From Aegilops tauschii subsp. strangulata (taxonomy: Eukaryota > Streptophyta > Magnoliopsida > Poales > Poaceae): 64,000 nucleotides of DNA. The DNA lies in assembly GCF_002575655.3 (NCBI RefSeq), contig NC_053037.3, forward strand, positions 49,426,242 to 49,490,241. Reading direction: 5' to 3'. The notes below the pieces were generated by a model. That model had not been told where the DNA came from, did not search any database, and saw only the letters and a list, made by a program, of their open reading frames with translations. Positions 34,630-45,489 of the stretch are shown here, in pieces. The stretch's first letter is position 1; every line of letters begins with the position of its first letter. Made by a program: the position numbers and the translations under genes.

Positions 34630-37600
34630 TCAATACTTTCGACTTGACTCAGGGACCAAAGCGTGGATGAAGCCGCCGTCTATCGTGATGGTCATGAATA
34701 TGCGGTCGTTGTCAGCCTGCATTTGTAGGGTTGTTTCTATTTCACTGTTGGACGGTTGATATTTGAGGTAGAACTGCCCGAGGTACGAAGGACATCTTGA
34801 TAGATGATTTCCGCAAACTCCGACTGGATGCGAAAGAATTCTTGTCTGATGTCCTCGTCCTGGATTGCCGACAAGCGTGCGGCCCAATCTTTGAGATTAT
34901 TTGGTAGCATAAGGTGATTATGGTCCCGTACGATCGCCCGCATGTGATGGAGGGCGTAGTAGGCATCCTTCTGACTGCCAGGCGGCTGCTTGACGCAGGG
35001 GAACGTCGTTACGTGGGTGAACACGTGCTTGCCGTACCTACAAATTGGCCTCCTGAAGGTGCCTCCAGATTTGGCGTAGCCGGGGAGAGCATCATCAAGA
35101 ACTTTCTTGATATTTGTGTAGTCTTTCTTTGACTGACGGTCCGAGTCGAAATACGTGGCCATGGAATATTTCGGGCTTAAGAGGATGCGTGTGCAATGTG
35201 TGTCACTGCACAAAACACGGAATGTTAGAAAAAAGAACGATCAAAATCTAAGAAATCATATGTTACGGGGCGGTGAGGGGATGACTTACTCGGAAAAGTA
35301 AGGCACGAGGAAGTTATCCTTATCTGGGTTCGCCAGAATAACGCCTTCGAGGTATGAAATCGCGACTTGCCGGTCCCCAGCGCTGCCCAAGATCTTGGCA
35401 CGCATGTAGAAGGGGTCGACTATCACGATGTCCGGGGTCTTGTCTCTAATGATCCGCATCTCCATACTGAGCAAAAATAGCCGAATGAAGGTGTAGTGCA
35501 GCGGAAGAAGGTTAAACATAGCGAAGATGTCATCAAACCGCATGACGATCATACGCCCGATGGTGCTATCGACAAAGCCCTTGCCCTTTGGAACCTTGGC
35601 CACGAAAACTGGGTATGCCACATCATTCTCGGAGAGACACCGCTTCTCCATAGTAAGAACACTGTCATGCAGACTCCACATAGCACCGGTTGCAGCATTG
35701 AGCAGATTAGTCGGTAGCATCGGCCTACCCGCCACATGCACCCTCCTCGAGATATCCTTAGGTATTGGTGGCCCGTCCTGAGCACGGATCGTACTCGGTG
35801 CCGGCTGGCTCGCACCCTTGTTATTTTTTCTTTTTCGTCCCTTCTGCTTCTTCTGCTGTAATGGGATCGAGTTCTGCTCAGAGACCACCTTCTTGAGTGT
35901 GTTGGGGCTGATAATATTTCGCACCTCGGCTATTTGAGTCTCGGTGAAGGCGGCAGCTGGAGGCGTCTCCTGAGAACTGAACGCCAGACGACGCCTGTTG
36001 TAATTGGGTTTCTCCGCGGTACCAGCTAGATCGTGATCGTCTTTTGCAGGGTTGGGTTCTTGAGAAGGAGGCCCCAAGAATTCGTCACCGTACCCATGTT
36101 CGTTGAAGTTCTTATCGACTTTGGAAAATGTACCGTTGTCGTCGTCCGGATCCTATGCCATATGCATGTCCGGATCAGCTGACGGCGGTAGCGTTGCGGC
36201 GGTCTTGCCATGGCTTGGCGCCGGCACGACTGGCGGTGTTGTCTGTGGGGTGGTGTCCCCCACCCCCAAACGAATCTGGCTCTTCGGCCAAAGCATGGAC
36301 TAGCCTAAGCAGGCGCTGAGGGTCATCACATCATCTTCGTTGGCCCCAGGGGGTCGATACAGAGGTAACAAGTCGTCGCAGCCCCGCAACACCCGAACCA
36401 GTTGAACCCTATACACGGTGGGTGGCATCGGATTACCGTGGAACACGCGGTTGCCCGGTTCAACGATTTTGGCCTTGGCGACATCGATCAACTCGCCGTC
36501 CACGAAGTGCAGGAGAGTGCATGGAACGTTGGCGGCGCCCTGCGAAAACATGTAGGGCGTCAGGGATGCCCAGTCAAAGGCAAGGAGATGAAGCCATCGG
36601 CCGAGGCTTAGTTACCGTGATGGCGTCGAGATCGGCTAATGTCGAGGCACCACCAACGGCGGGCGTGCAAGTGACGGAGGGGCCGCTTGCTGCCGAGGTG
36701 CCGGCCGGCGTATTCTTCCCACACCTGGGTGCATTAAGCTTCAATGCCGGCGCCGACGCCGGAGACACCAATGCCGCCTTCGCCGGAGACACCAATGCCG
36801 GCGCGTTGTGCGAGTTGCTGCCCGTGAAGCTGGGAATCGGGGGCGGCCCCTGTTGACCGCCCGCAATCCACGCCTGCAGCCCCTCAAGCAAGGTAGGCAT
36901 AATGGCGGTGATCGTCGCTCCCAGTTGGTCTCGCACTTGCTCTTAGACTATCTCCGGAATCCGCGCCACTTGTGCCTTGAGTTCTTTAACCTCGCGCTCC
37001 TGGCTTTCCGAGCTGGTCTTTCTCTCCTTTCGCCCAGCCTTATAGTATTCTGACCATTTCGTGGACAAGCCTTTGCCGGCCACACGACCAGCTGACGATG
37101 GCTTAATGAACTTATCCTTGTGTTTCATTACGTTCAACGCCCTATTTAAAGTGGTGTCCCAAGGGGCAGACGGGGAGCTCTGAGACCCCGCGCTACTGCT
37201 TTCAGTTTCCTGCGGAAGGAACATGAACCATTTAGAAATTTGGCTTCATTAATTAGAATGCAACCATATGGAGCTAATTACGCGGGGGTGTATTCCTTAC
37301 CAGAACAAGCTCAAGCGCCTTCACCTTCGGATCCGTGGTAAGCTCCTTTGTTACCGGGTCCACCTTGTACCGGGCCCTGACATAGTTCCTGGTCTGCTTT
37401 TCATGGTATTTATCGAAGAAGGGCGGTAGGCCTTGCTCGGCACGCTCCGCGTCCTCCTTGTCCCATATAGGTTCCGCCACTCTGTAACCGCCGGGACCGA
37501 GTGTGTGGACTCCTAAGTTCAAGTCCCGCATATCTTTCCCCCACTGACTTGATTTCGCGGATGTGTTGCTCTCGCACTTGATCTTGAACTCCAGGTAGTC

Positions 37601-38211
37601 AGCTTCGCTGATCGAAGGATTTGTCTCCTTGATCTTCTCAATCACCACTTAGAATCCTTCTCTTCACCGCGGCTCTCCAAGTAGCCAGGGCCGTCCTCAT
37701 CTTCGTGAGGGCAGCACTGTTCACTTTATTCCCTGAGAGGCGTGTGTTTGCGAAGTCACCGGGGAACTTGTATCGTTCGTGCAGCTTCGTGAAGAGGAGG
37801 TTGCGCAAATTCCCTCGGTCACGATGCCTTAGGTTCTCGGTGTTATCGAGACGGTGCTCCGGAGAATGCACCCGAGTTGTCCCGCGTACCCACTGACTAA
37901 TTCTTTGGGCGCCGTTGGATGCCCACTGGAGGACACTTCAGTAAATTCCTCCTTGACGGTGCCGAGCACGTTCGGGCGCCGGTCCTTCCGTTAACTCTTC
38001 GGTTGGCTACCATCTGTGCGTTCGCTGCCATCATCAGTGGTGGCATCCCCGGCGGCACCATCAGTGGTTCTTCCCCGACACCACTAGGAGTTGTGTAGTC
38101 GGGATGGGTGTCTTCCGCGGCGTCCTCATAGCGGTGAGGTTCTTCCTCCATCTCCTGGGTCAGCTCCCAGAATGACTTGCCCGAACCGCCGGCCTCATCG
38201 TTGTCGGCCAT
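34630..38211 (-). pseudogene. CACTA Ptta/En/Spm (TNPA-like) gene with Ulp1-like C-terminus
   Basis: The minus-strand start is MADNDEAGGSGKSFWELTQE. A Transposase_24-type region follows (NLRNLLFTKLHERYKFPGDF, FFDKYHEKQTRNYVRARYKV), then a linker with a proline-rich part. Next is a segment of DUF8039-like character (PCTLLHFVDGELIDVA...VYRVQLVRVL). The C-terminus is a Ulp1/C48 peptidase-like fold (MRIIRDKTPDIVIVDPFYMR, then KYSMATYFDSDRQSKKDYTN). Introns with GT-AG borders are visible near 37213-37302 and 35210-35290. Damage: stops or frame changes near 37980, 37640, 36945, 36298, 36155 and 34780. Where active Ulp1 enzymes have the catalytic cysteine (GxxCGYYV), this reads GSQKDAYYALHHM, so peptidase activity is not expected even in an intact copy. 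Confidence 0.75.
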
Positions 38212-38293
38212 GTTCGCTCTAAATAGGAAAAAAGGCTACTAGAGTTATTGGATGAGATCAGGGTAGTATCTATTCTTCTCAAATTTAGAGGAA

Positions 38294-38402
38294 TATTTCC
38301 GTTTCGGTTGAGAATCAGTCACCTTCTAGGTCAAGAAAATTGGGCATGACCTTTGCTAATTTTCTTGACCTAGGAGTGCCCCATTCTCAACCAAAACGGA
38401 AA
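38294..38402. repeat. Large imperfect hairpin in front of the TNPA-like gene
   Basis: The inner arms CTAGGTCAAGAAAATT (38326-38341) and its exact complement (38358-38373) enclose a 16-base loop. The outer arms at about 38295-38315 and 38382-38402 match in 20 of 21 positions around CTCAACCRAAACGGAAAT. It sits about 85 bases upstream of the TNPA-like start. Part of it is shared with the TNP2 leader near 44194-44270. Confidence 0.8.
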
Positions 38403-40330
38403 TTAATCAACATTTCAGGAGAAAGGGGTCATTTCACATCAGAAGCTGCCAGCATTGGAATCAGAAGCTGCCAGCATTGGAATCATTTCATAAGATAATT
38501 TTATCAAGCATCCACATCCACTCGAATCAATAGAGCAAACGGATCATTTCATCTAGCTCATGCCAGGAAATCAACCAAACCAAATATGTATAGGAAAGGT
38601 TCATCAACATCAGTCAATTAAGATACAACACCATAAGCTTCATCCAGCACATGCCAGGCAACCTAGCAAATATGTACAAGCAAGGGGTCATGTTTACCTA
38701 TAGTTATTAGGCCTTGCCTCACTGCTACTATTTTGTAATTAGTACACCTCATACACTAATGCTCCCAGCTGTGCTAACCACTTAACCAACAAAGACTCGA
38801 CTGTTGTCATATATCAATGTCTTCCAGAATTTGTGAACAAACACAATGTATTAATATTCTTCAGTGAGCAATTTATTTAAGTTCCCAAGTCAATTATAAA
38901 CATGTTGTTGTGTGAACCGGAGGAAAGTAGATGCTGTAAAATTACAGCCAAACAAAATGAAGGATACAGATTGTGTGCTCATAAGGAAAATAGCAGTACT
39001 GCCGTCATTAATAAGTGGAACATAGCAGAGAAATACAAAATATGTCATGACCAAACTGCAGTAACAACCAGCAGTCATATTCAACATTTAATTAAAGTAT
39101 AAGAAATTATATGACACCAGTAATGAAACAATACTAAGCATGATTGATAATTGCCCATAATCAGGAGTTACAGTTCACACCTAAATAAACTTCAAAACTA
39201 TATAACAGTATAAACAAGCTGTCAAGTGACCCCTGTATGTACATGTGACATAAAGCAGTAGCATATTGACTAAAAAAGTAGCATGCCTCATGACAGTAGT
39301 ACTGCACAATCAGTAAAGCCTTAGACTAGTAATTCATGCCTTTTATCCTAACAGTGTTACAAAACTGATAACAATAGCACAATTAACAGTACAAGAAAAC
39401 CAGTAACTATATCCATAGTGCCAACAACAGTAGAAACAACCTAGAACCACTTGAACTACATACAGTAGGATGTCAATAACATAGTGGCATTATCCAAGTT
39501 CTTACACAAACCAGAACACCAAATCAGATACATAAGCAAGAGCATGACCACAGGAGCAACTAAAGGGATAGCAGCAATTACTGGCAACATTAGAATAACC
39601 TTTAGTTAGTCCTAAAACAATCACCAGTAGCAACAACAACACACAGCAGCAGGAGCCACGACGGCCAATAGAGCAGCAAGCCGCAGCCGTAGCGGAGCAG
39701 CAGAAGACCGCGGCGAGGCCGGCGTGCACGCACAGAAGCAGCCGCAACACGCACGCACACACGTACGTACGCGTATTCGGGAGCTCGGACGAGCTCGGAA
39801 ACGACAGCAAACGGCGACGAACCGAAGGGGAAAAGGAGGGGATCGACAGAGGAGCTCACCATGACCTACAGGTGAGCAAAGCGGGCTCGGGGGAGAGCTC
39901 GCCGGAGCGAATTGTTGACGGAGTCCGCCGGGTCGAGGAGGAAGCCGGTGGCGGGGAAGGCGTCGCGGGGGCGTCCGTCGGCTTGTCCGGGGAGACGTAG
40001 TCGAGGGAGGTGGAGTGCTTGGGCATGTCGGTGTGGCACGAGGTCGACAGTTGCCACGGCAGTGCGGGGTGGCCGGCGACGAGCGCGTCGCGCGCGGGTT
40101 GCCTACGCGGATCTGGGGGAGAGGAGAAGGCGGAGAGGGCGAGGGGAAGCGCGAGGGGGCAAGTGGGAAGGGGGGCCCGAGGAAGCAGGGCGGCGGTGCA
40201 GGTAGGGGCGGCGGCGCAGGTAGGGGCGGCGACGGAGTGGGTCGGGGCGGCGGCACAGGTCGGGGGCAGCAGGTCAAGGGCTGAGAGAGGTGTGAGATTG
40301 GGGATTGGGGATTTGGGATCTTTTAGTGGG
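38403..40330 (-). other. 5' region of the TNPA-like gene: AT-rich intron and GC-rich leader
   Basis: From 38403 to about 39600 the sequence is AT-rich and noncoding, intron-like. From about 39640 to 40300 it is strongly GC-rich with long open frames on the minus strand and a splice-like CTGTAGGTCATGG context near 39866-39880. No domain was recognised. It is probably the untranslated first exon and intron of the TNPA-like gene, or a captured host exon. Confidence 0.4.
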
Positions 40331-40334
40331 GGGA

Positions 40335-40425
40335 GGGTTAGCAATGGCGCACCTTTTAGGGGTGCGCTATAAACACCGTGATAGCAATGGCGCACCTTCT
40401 CCTGGTGCGCCATTACTAACTTTTT
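40335..40425. repeat. Internal copies of the inner-CACTA subterminal motif
   Basis: TAGCAATGGCGCACCTTTTA, GGGGTGCGCTATAA, AGCAATGGCGCACCTTCTCC and TGGTGCGCCATTACTAAC lie between the two genes, about 4.5 kb from the right terminus and almost 7 kb from the left one. Same core as the terminal arrays. The motif may be a promoter-linked binding site, or the relic of an older terminus. Confidence 0.75.
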
Positions 40426-40645
40426 TTTTATTTTTTTGGATTTTTAGTTGCATGTAATAATTTAATATTTGAGATAAAAGAAAAGGAAAATTCAAATGGA
40501 GTGATAAAACCATTGTGCAAAGATTTAGAATTAGATGACATGGTTGAAATCAAGTGATACATGTAATAATTTAGTTGCATGTAATAATTGAGCTTGCCAC
40601 TGACACACACACACACGCGGCCGACACGTCGTGATTCGATCTTAG

Positions 40646-43600
40646 CTATCTTTTCACATTCTTCTTGCCCTTCTTTTTCACAAATGGAGTTCTTCTCTTG
40701 AACGGACGTCCTTTAGGTAGGGTGGTCCTGCTTCTTCTTGTGGTGTATGGTACTTCATCGTCGTCGTCATCTTCCATCTTCGGACCGCCGTACTTGTCGA
40801 AGTCTTGCTCATTGGCGACTCCATCCATTCCGATGATGTTCCTTTTGCCTCTCCTCACGACAACACGACTGGGCTTTGACGGGTCGGTAATGAAGAAGCA
40901 TTGGTCCACTTGGGAAGCCAGTACCCATGGCTCATTTTTCGCGGTGACGTTTGCGCCCGCGGTCTTGGATTTGCCTTCGGGTATAACCATGGTGGTGAAA
41001 TACCGGTCTTCTTTTAGGACGCTCTTGGCCCATCTGACACGAAACATCGGGACCTTCTCTCCAGCGTAGCTCAGCTCCCAGATCTCCTCGATCCTTCCAT
41101 AGTATCTGTCGTCGTTACCGGTGTAGGATTCCATCGTTACCCCGGAGTTCTGATAATCGCTCTTCATGTCCTTTTCCTCGGTGTAGAATGTGTAGCCGTT
41201 GATATCGTACGCCGCATAGGTCATCAGGTTGTGCTCGGCGCCCTGTAACAAGGCGAATATGAGTTTTTCTTCCACGGAAGAATCCTCATGTAAAGGGTAC
41301 GACAGAAGCTTCTCCTTGAACCAACGCGTGAAACATGAGTTGTGCTCTTTGATTATATCTCCGTCCGTCCTCTGTTGGCCTCGGTCATTGTACGTCTTCT
41401 CAATAAAGGTTTTGTGCTCTACCACCCAAGGATCGACCACGTCTATGTGTTGTAGCGCGACTAGGTTTGCTCTTTCAAAGTCGGCGAGTCGACCCTTCAA
41501 GTCGACATGCATTTCGCGGCGACCCTCGCGGTGACCCCATCCAGCGAGCCTGCCGAGGTGCCTGTTGACGGGCAGACCAACGGGGTTCTCGATGCCTAGA
41601 TAATTTGTGCGGAAGGAGATGCACTCTTCGGTCAGAAAGCCCTTGGCTATGCTTCCATCTGGACGTGCCCTGTTGCGAACGTATCCCTTGATGACACCAT
41701 TCATCCTTTCGAACGGCATCATGCTGTGCAGGAACGTCGGCCCGAGTTGGATGATATCCTCCACGATATGGACCGGCAGATGCACCATAACATCGAAGAA
41801 TGCGGGCGGGAAGTACATCTCAAGCTCGCATAGTATCACCACGATCTCTTCCTGTAGCCTTTTGAGTTGCCTCACGCCAACCGACTTCCGAGAGATGACG
41901 TCCAAAAAGTTGCATAGGCTAAATAGCGTTTCACGGACGTGCGCATCCATGATCCCACGGATTGCAACTGGAAGTATCTGCGTCATCAGCACGTGACAGT
42001 CATGAGACTTCATCCCGCTGAACTTCTGCTTCGCTGAGTCTAGGTATCTGCTTATCTTCCCCGCGTAACCATAAGGAAGTTTTACTCCTACGAGGCAGGT
42101 GAAAAACTGCTCGATCTCCTCCTGACTTAGAGTGAAGCACGCGGGAGGGCAGTCATTTCCGATCTTCTTGGCCTTTTTGCCTTTGCGACGACTGTCCGTG
42201 TCCTTCGCCTCATCATCATCATCATCATCATTAGCGTGAAGATCCTCCCTGATGCCCATTGATTTCAAGTCTGCCCTTGCTTTCGGCCCATCTTTGGTCC
42301 TCTCTGGCATGTTGAGCAGGGTACCAAGCAGACTCTCGCACACGTTCTTCGTGATATGCATGACATCAAGGCTGTGAGGCACACAGAGGATCTTCCAGTA
42401 CGGCAAGTCCCAGAAAACAGACCTCGTTTTCCATACCTTCAGCAGCAGCTCTGGCGCCTTTCGCTTCTTTCCCGGCGGTGGGCACTCTTTCCAATTTTTC
42501 AATAGCTCGTCTATTTCCTCGCCGCTCCTCGTACGTGGGGGTCTTCGGGGTTCGGTTTCACCATCGAACAGATCCTTGCGTTTTCTCCATGCTTCATCGT
42601 CGCGAAGCCACCTTCGATGTCCCATGAACACGGTTTTCGAAGACCCAGGATCTCTATCTAGCTGGCGATACGTTGTGTCATCCATGCACCTGACGCATGC
42701 ACAAAATCCGTGGACCACCTGCCCCGCGACATATCCGTAATCGAGATAGTCGTGAACCGTCGTGAGCAGTGCGGCTCTCATAGGGAAATATTCTTTCGCT
42801 GCGGCGTCCCACGTATTGGCTGGCGTTTTCCACAGCGTGTCTAGCTCCTCTTTCAGCAGCCCCAGATACAGGTTGATGTCGTTCCCTGGTTGTTTCGGCC
42901 CTTTAGTTAGCATACTCATGTGAATGTACTTCCTCTTCATGCACATCCAGGGGGAAGGTTGTACATCCACACAAACACAGGCCAGGTGCTATGTGTGCTT
43001 CTCTGGCTGCCAAACGGATTGACTCCATCGGTGCTCGCGCCCAGCACGATGTTCCTTGGATCGTCCCCAAATTCTGGGTGTTCGAAGTTCAACGCTTGCC
43101 ACTGGCTCGCATCCTTAGGGTGACTCAGCATCTTGTCTTTTTTATTTATCTCCAGATCATTTCCGTCATCTTCTCGCTTCTTCTCCTCCCTATCCGCGTG
43201 CCAACGCAGGAGCTTTGCTAGCTTAGGGTCCGCGAAATGCCGCTGCAGATGAGTGATCGGAAAGTACCACACCACTTTTCGGGGAGCTTTCTTCCTCTTC
43301 TTGTATCGAGTGACGCCGCACACTGGACATATGGTAGACTCCGCGTGCTCGTCCTGATAAATGATGCAATCGTTCATGCACACATGGTATTTCATGTGCG
43401 GTAAATCCAGAGGACACACGATTTTCTTCGCCTCCTCGAAACTGGTCGGGCACTTGTTCCCCTTGGGAAGACGTTCGTGCCAGAATGCCATGTTCTCGTC
43501 GAAGCATGCGTCGGTCATTTTGTGTTTTACCTTCATCTCCAGAGCCATGAGCGTTACTTTCAGGCGGGTATCCTCAGGCCTGCATCCTTCATACAATGGA

Positions 43601-44148
43601 GTAACCGCGTCTATCTCCAGTTGATCCAGCTTGGCTTTCTCTCGGGCGGCAGCTCTTGCGTTACCTGTCTGCTTGAGAAGCAGCTCTTGAATATGAGGGT
43701 CCTGCACCCAGCCCATCGATGGTCCATCGTCGTCTGCTCTGGCATCTTAATCTTCATGATCATGCCCATCGTCTTGATCTTCCTCATCATCATGTCCGGC
43801 ATCTTCTACATGATGACTGTGTCCTGCATCTACTTCGTGATCATGTCCTGGAGATTATTCGTCTTCTCGCCCGCCCTCGCCGCTATTGTCTTGCCACCCT
43901 TCCTTATTTCTTGCCCGGCCCCCATGGACGACTTCATAATCATCTTCATCACCTTGCCACCGATAGCCATCCATGAAACCACGCAAGAGCAGGTGGTCCC
44001 GCACCTGTCTGGAATCCGGGTCCATAAGGCTCTTCAGCTTGCATCTTCGACACAGACATCTTATCTCCGTCTCGTTCTTTTGAAGTATCTCGGACTTCGC
44101 GGAGCTCAAAAACCTATTCATGATGCCTTCGGTCATCGTGCGGACCAT
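40646..44148 (-). pseudogene. CACTA transposase TNP2 (TNPD type), frameshifted
   Basis: It starts at 44148 with the transposase-associated domain (LSSAKSEILQKNETEIRCLC). After an acidic spacer come the tnp2 core (YQDEHAESTICPVCGVTRYK, GASTDGVNPFGSQRSTHSTW, PQNDIN-like GPKQPGNDINLYL, HSLDVMHITKNVCESLLGTL), a DUF4218 region (VILCELEMYFPPAFFDVMVH) and a DUF4216 region (PMFRVRWAKSVLKEDRYF). It ends in a basic KKKGKKNVKR tail at 40646. Lesions: the acidic spacer (about 43735-43855) is out of frame, and near 42952 a one-base deletion in a C run shifts the frame inside the conserved YNLPP-W-CMKRKYIH motif. Everything after that (42970-40646) is one long open frame of about 770 codons, so decay is recent. 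Role: DNA cleavage and joining at the CACTA ends. Confidence 0.9.
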
Positions 44149-44159
44149 GGTCGCCTGCG

Positions 44160-44600
44160 GGGTAGAGAAAAACGATATTTTAGAACCAAAAAAAATTTGG
44201 CATGACTTTGCCTAAAAATAGGATAAAAAAGAATGCATAGTGCCAAATTCTCGCCCAAAACGGAAATGAATCAACATCCCGGCAAAATATTGGCAACTAT
44301 CGCATTTCAAATACCGGTACCTACAAACAAAAACATATGCAACACCACAAACATACGTAGATCTAGGCCATAAAAAGTGTGTACGTTGTTGGAAGGAGAA
44401 AAAAATAGATCTAGAACATAAAGAAAGCTTTCCCCTTACTTACCTATCAAAAAAGGAAATTTAACCACTTAATTTGGGTGAATCTATGGTGCAAATGAGG
44501 TGAGGAGGAGGAGGCAGCCGAGACCAAGCTTGGTAGAGGTGGAGAGAATGAAGTGGGGAAAGTGAGTGTGGTAGGTGGCTGTCAAAAATATCTAGCTGCT
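44160..44600 (-). promoter_or_regulatory. Leader and promoter region of TNP2
   Basis: Noncoding sequence between the TNP2 start and the right subterminal array. At 44194-44280 it shares the series TTGGCATGAC, CTAA, TGCC and AAAACGGAAATGAATCAACA with the TNPA-like leader at 38342-38420. The two genes therefore have related 5' leaders. Confidence 0.5.
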
Positions 44601-44607
44601 CTCAGGT

Positions 44608-44884
44608 TACCAATGGCGCACCTCCTAAGAATGCACCATTGGTAACCAGGGTTACTAATGGCGCACCTAGTGTGTGGTGCGCCATTTCTAGTCTATCCCC
44701 TGGTGCGCCACTGCTAAGTCTGGGGAGGGGTGTGGGGCCAAGACAAAACTAGTAATGGCGCACCACATACCAGGTGCGCCATTAGTAATATGGCTATTAA
44801 TGGCGCACCTATATCTGGTGCGCCACGTCTATATAGCAGTGGCGCACCACATACATGATGCGCCATTAATGTCCATATTAGCTA
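44608..44884. repeat. Right subterminal repeats of the inner CACTA
   Basis: About ten copies, in both orientations, of AATGGCGCACC or GGTGCGCCATT. Adjacent inverted pairs occur, for example around 44750-44790 and 44795-44825. Mirrors the left array. Confidence 0.88.
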
Positions 44885-44907
44885 TAGCCGTTTTTCTAGT
44901 AGTGCAT

Positions 44908-44941
44908 GAAAGAGCTCATCGCCGCTCGCAGCGGAGACTAG
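44908..44941 (+). pseudogene. 3' end of the coiled-coil gene
   Basis: After one CAT target copy the frame continues KELIAARSGD and stops at TAG (44939-44941). It joins in phase with the part ending at 33478. The inner element therefore separated only the last few codons; transcripts reading into the element would add ITTRKKAVSGAPVFAINDAL before a stop at 33537. Confidence 0.75.
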
Positions 44942-45489
44942 TTCCTGCGGCCTGCAACAACGCATCAAGAAAGTAGAGATCAGCGAGCCAGATCATTGTC
45001 TTCCTTCTTCTTTTGCCCTTGTGTATTTCGGGCGCTGCCGCATGTGGCTTTTTAAATTATCTTCCTAAATATGTAAGACAATATTATCCACTGTCATCGT
45101 CCTTATATTCATCAGTCTTGCTATAAGTCGCATTCGATGCTATATAGGTCCGTCGGATCTTACATCAAGATCCGTGCAAAACTTTCTTTTAAGATTTTAT
45201 TTTTTCTCTCTTAAATATCAGTCGAGTGAGACATAGCCACACCGTGAAACAGGGGCTCGTGCGCCATTAATGGAGATGTTGGGAGGGGGTGGGCGGCGGA
45301 TAGAGGTCAAAGGACTCTCCTCCCGATGAGCACGCGCAGGGGTCTGATCGCACGCCTCTCGTACTCAAATAGCTACCCCGCACGACACCTCCTAGCCAAT
45401 AAAAAAAGAGGACGCGTGGCGGCACGTAATTAGTAAGTAGAACGCCCATAGTTTCAATAATACTTGTGTTTCCAATTTGTAATGTGACA
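44942..45489 (+). other. Region between coiled-coil gene and tandem array
   Basis: Probable 3' UTR and spacer with no coding signal. It contains GTGCGCCATTAATGG at 45259-45273, which matches the inner CACTA's subterminal core although it lies 355 bases outside that element. Confidence 0.4.

Larger units (their letters stand above)
33479..44904. mobile_element. Inner CACTA transposon (11.4 kb) with TNP2 and TNPA/Ulp1-like genes
   Basis: The left end is CACTACTAGAAAAAAGGCT. The right end, on the complement, is CACTACTAGAAAAACGGCT. The element is flanked by CAT (33476-33478 and 44905-44907). It carries GTGCGCCATTA-type subterminal repeats at both ends and two minus-strand genes in the En/Spm arrangement: TNP2 near the right end and a Ptta/En/Spm-type gene with a Ulp1-like tail to its left. 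Both genes carry lesions. Near-identical termini and a clean target duplication indicate a fairly young insertion. Confidence 0.95.

Noticed and set aside
38890..39102. Small complementary ORFs in the AT-rich part of the inner CACTA
   Set aside because: Short, without a domain, and in intron-like sequence.
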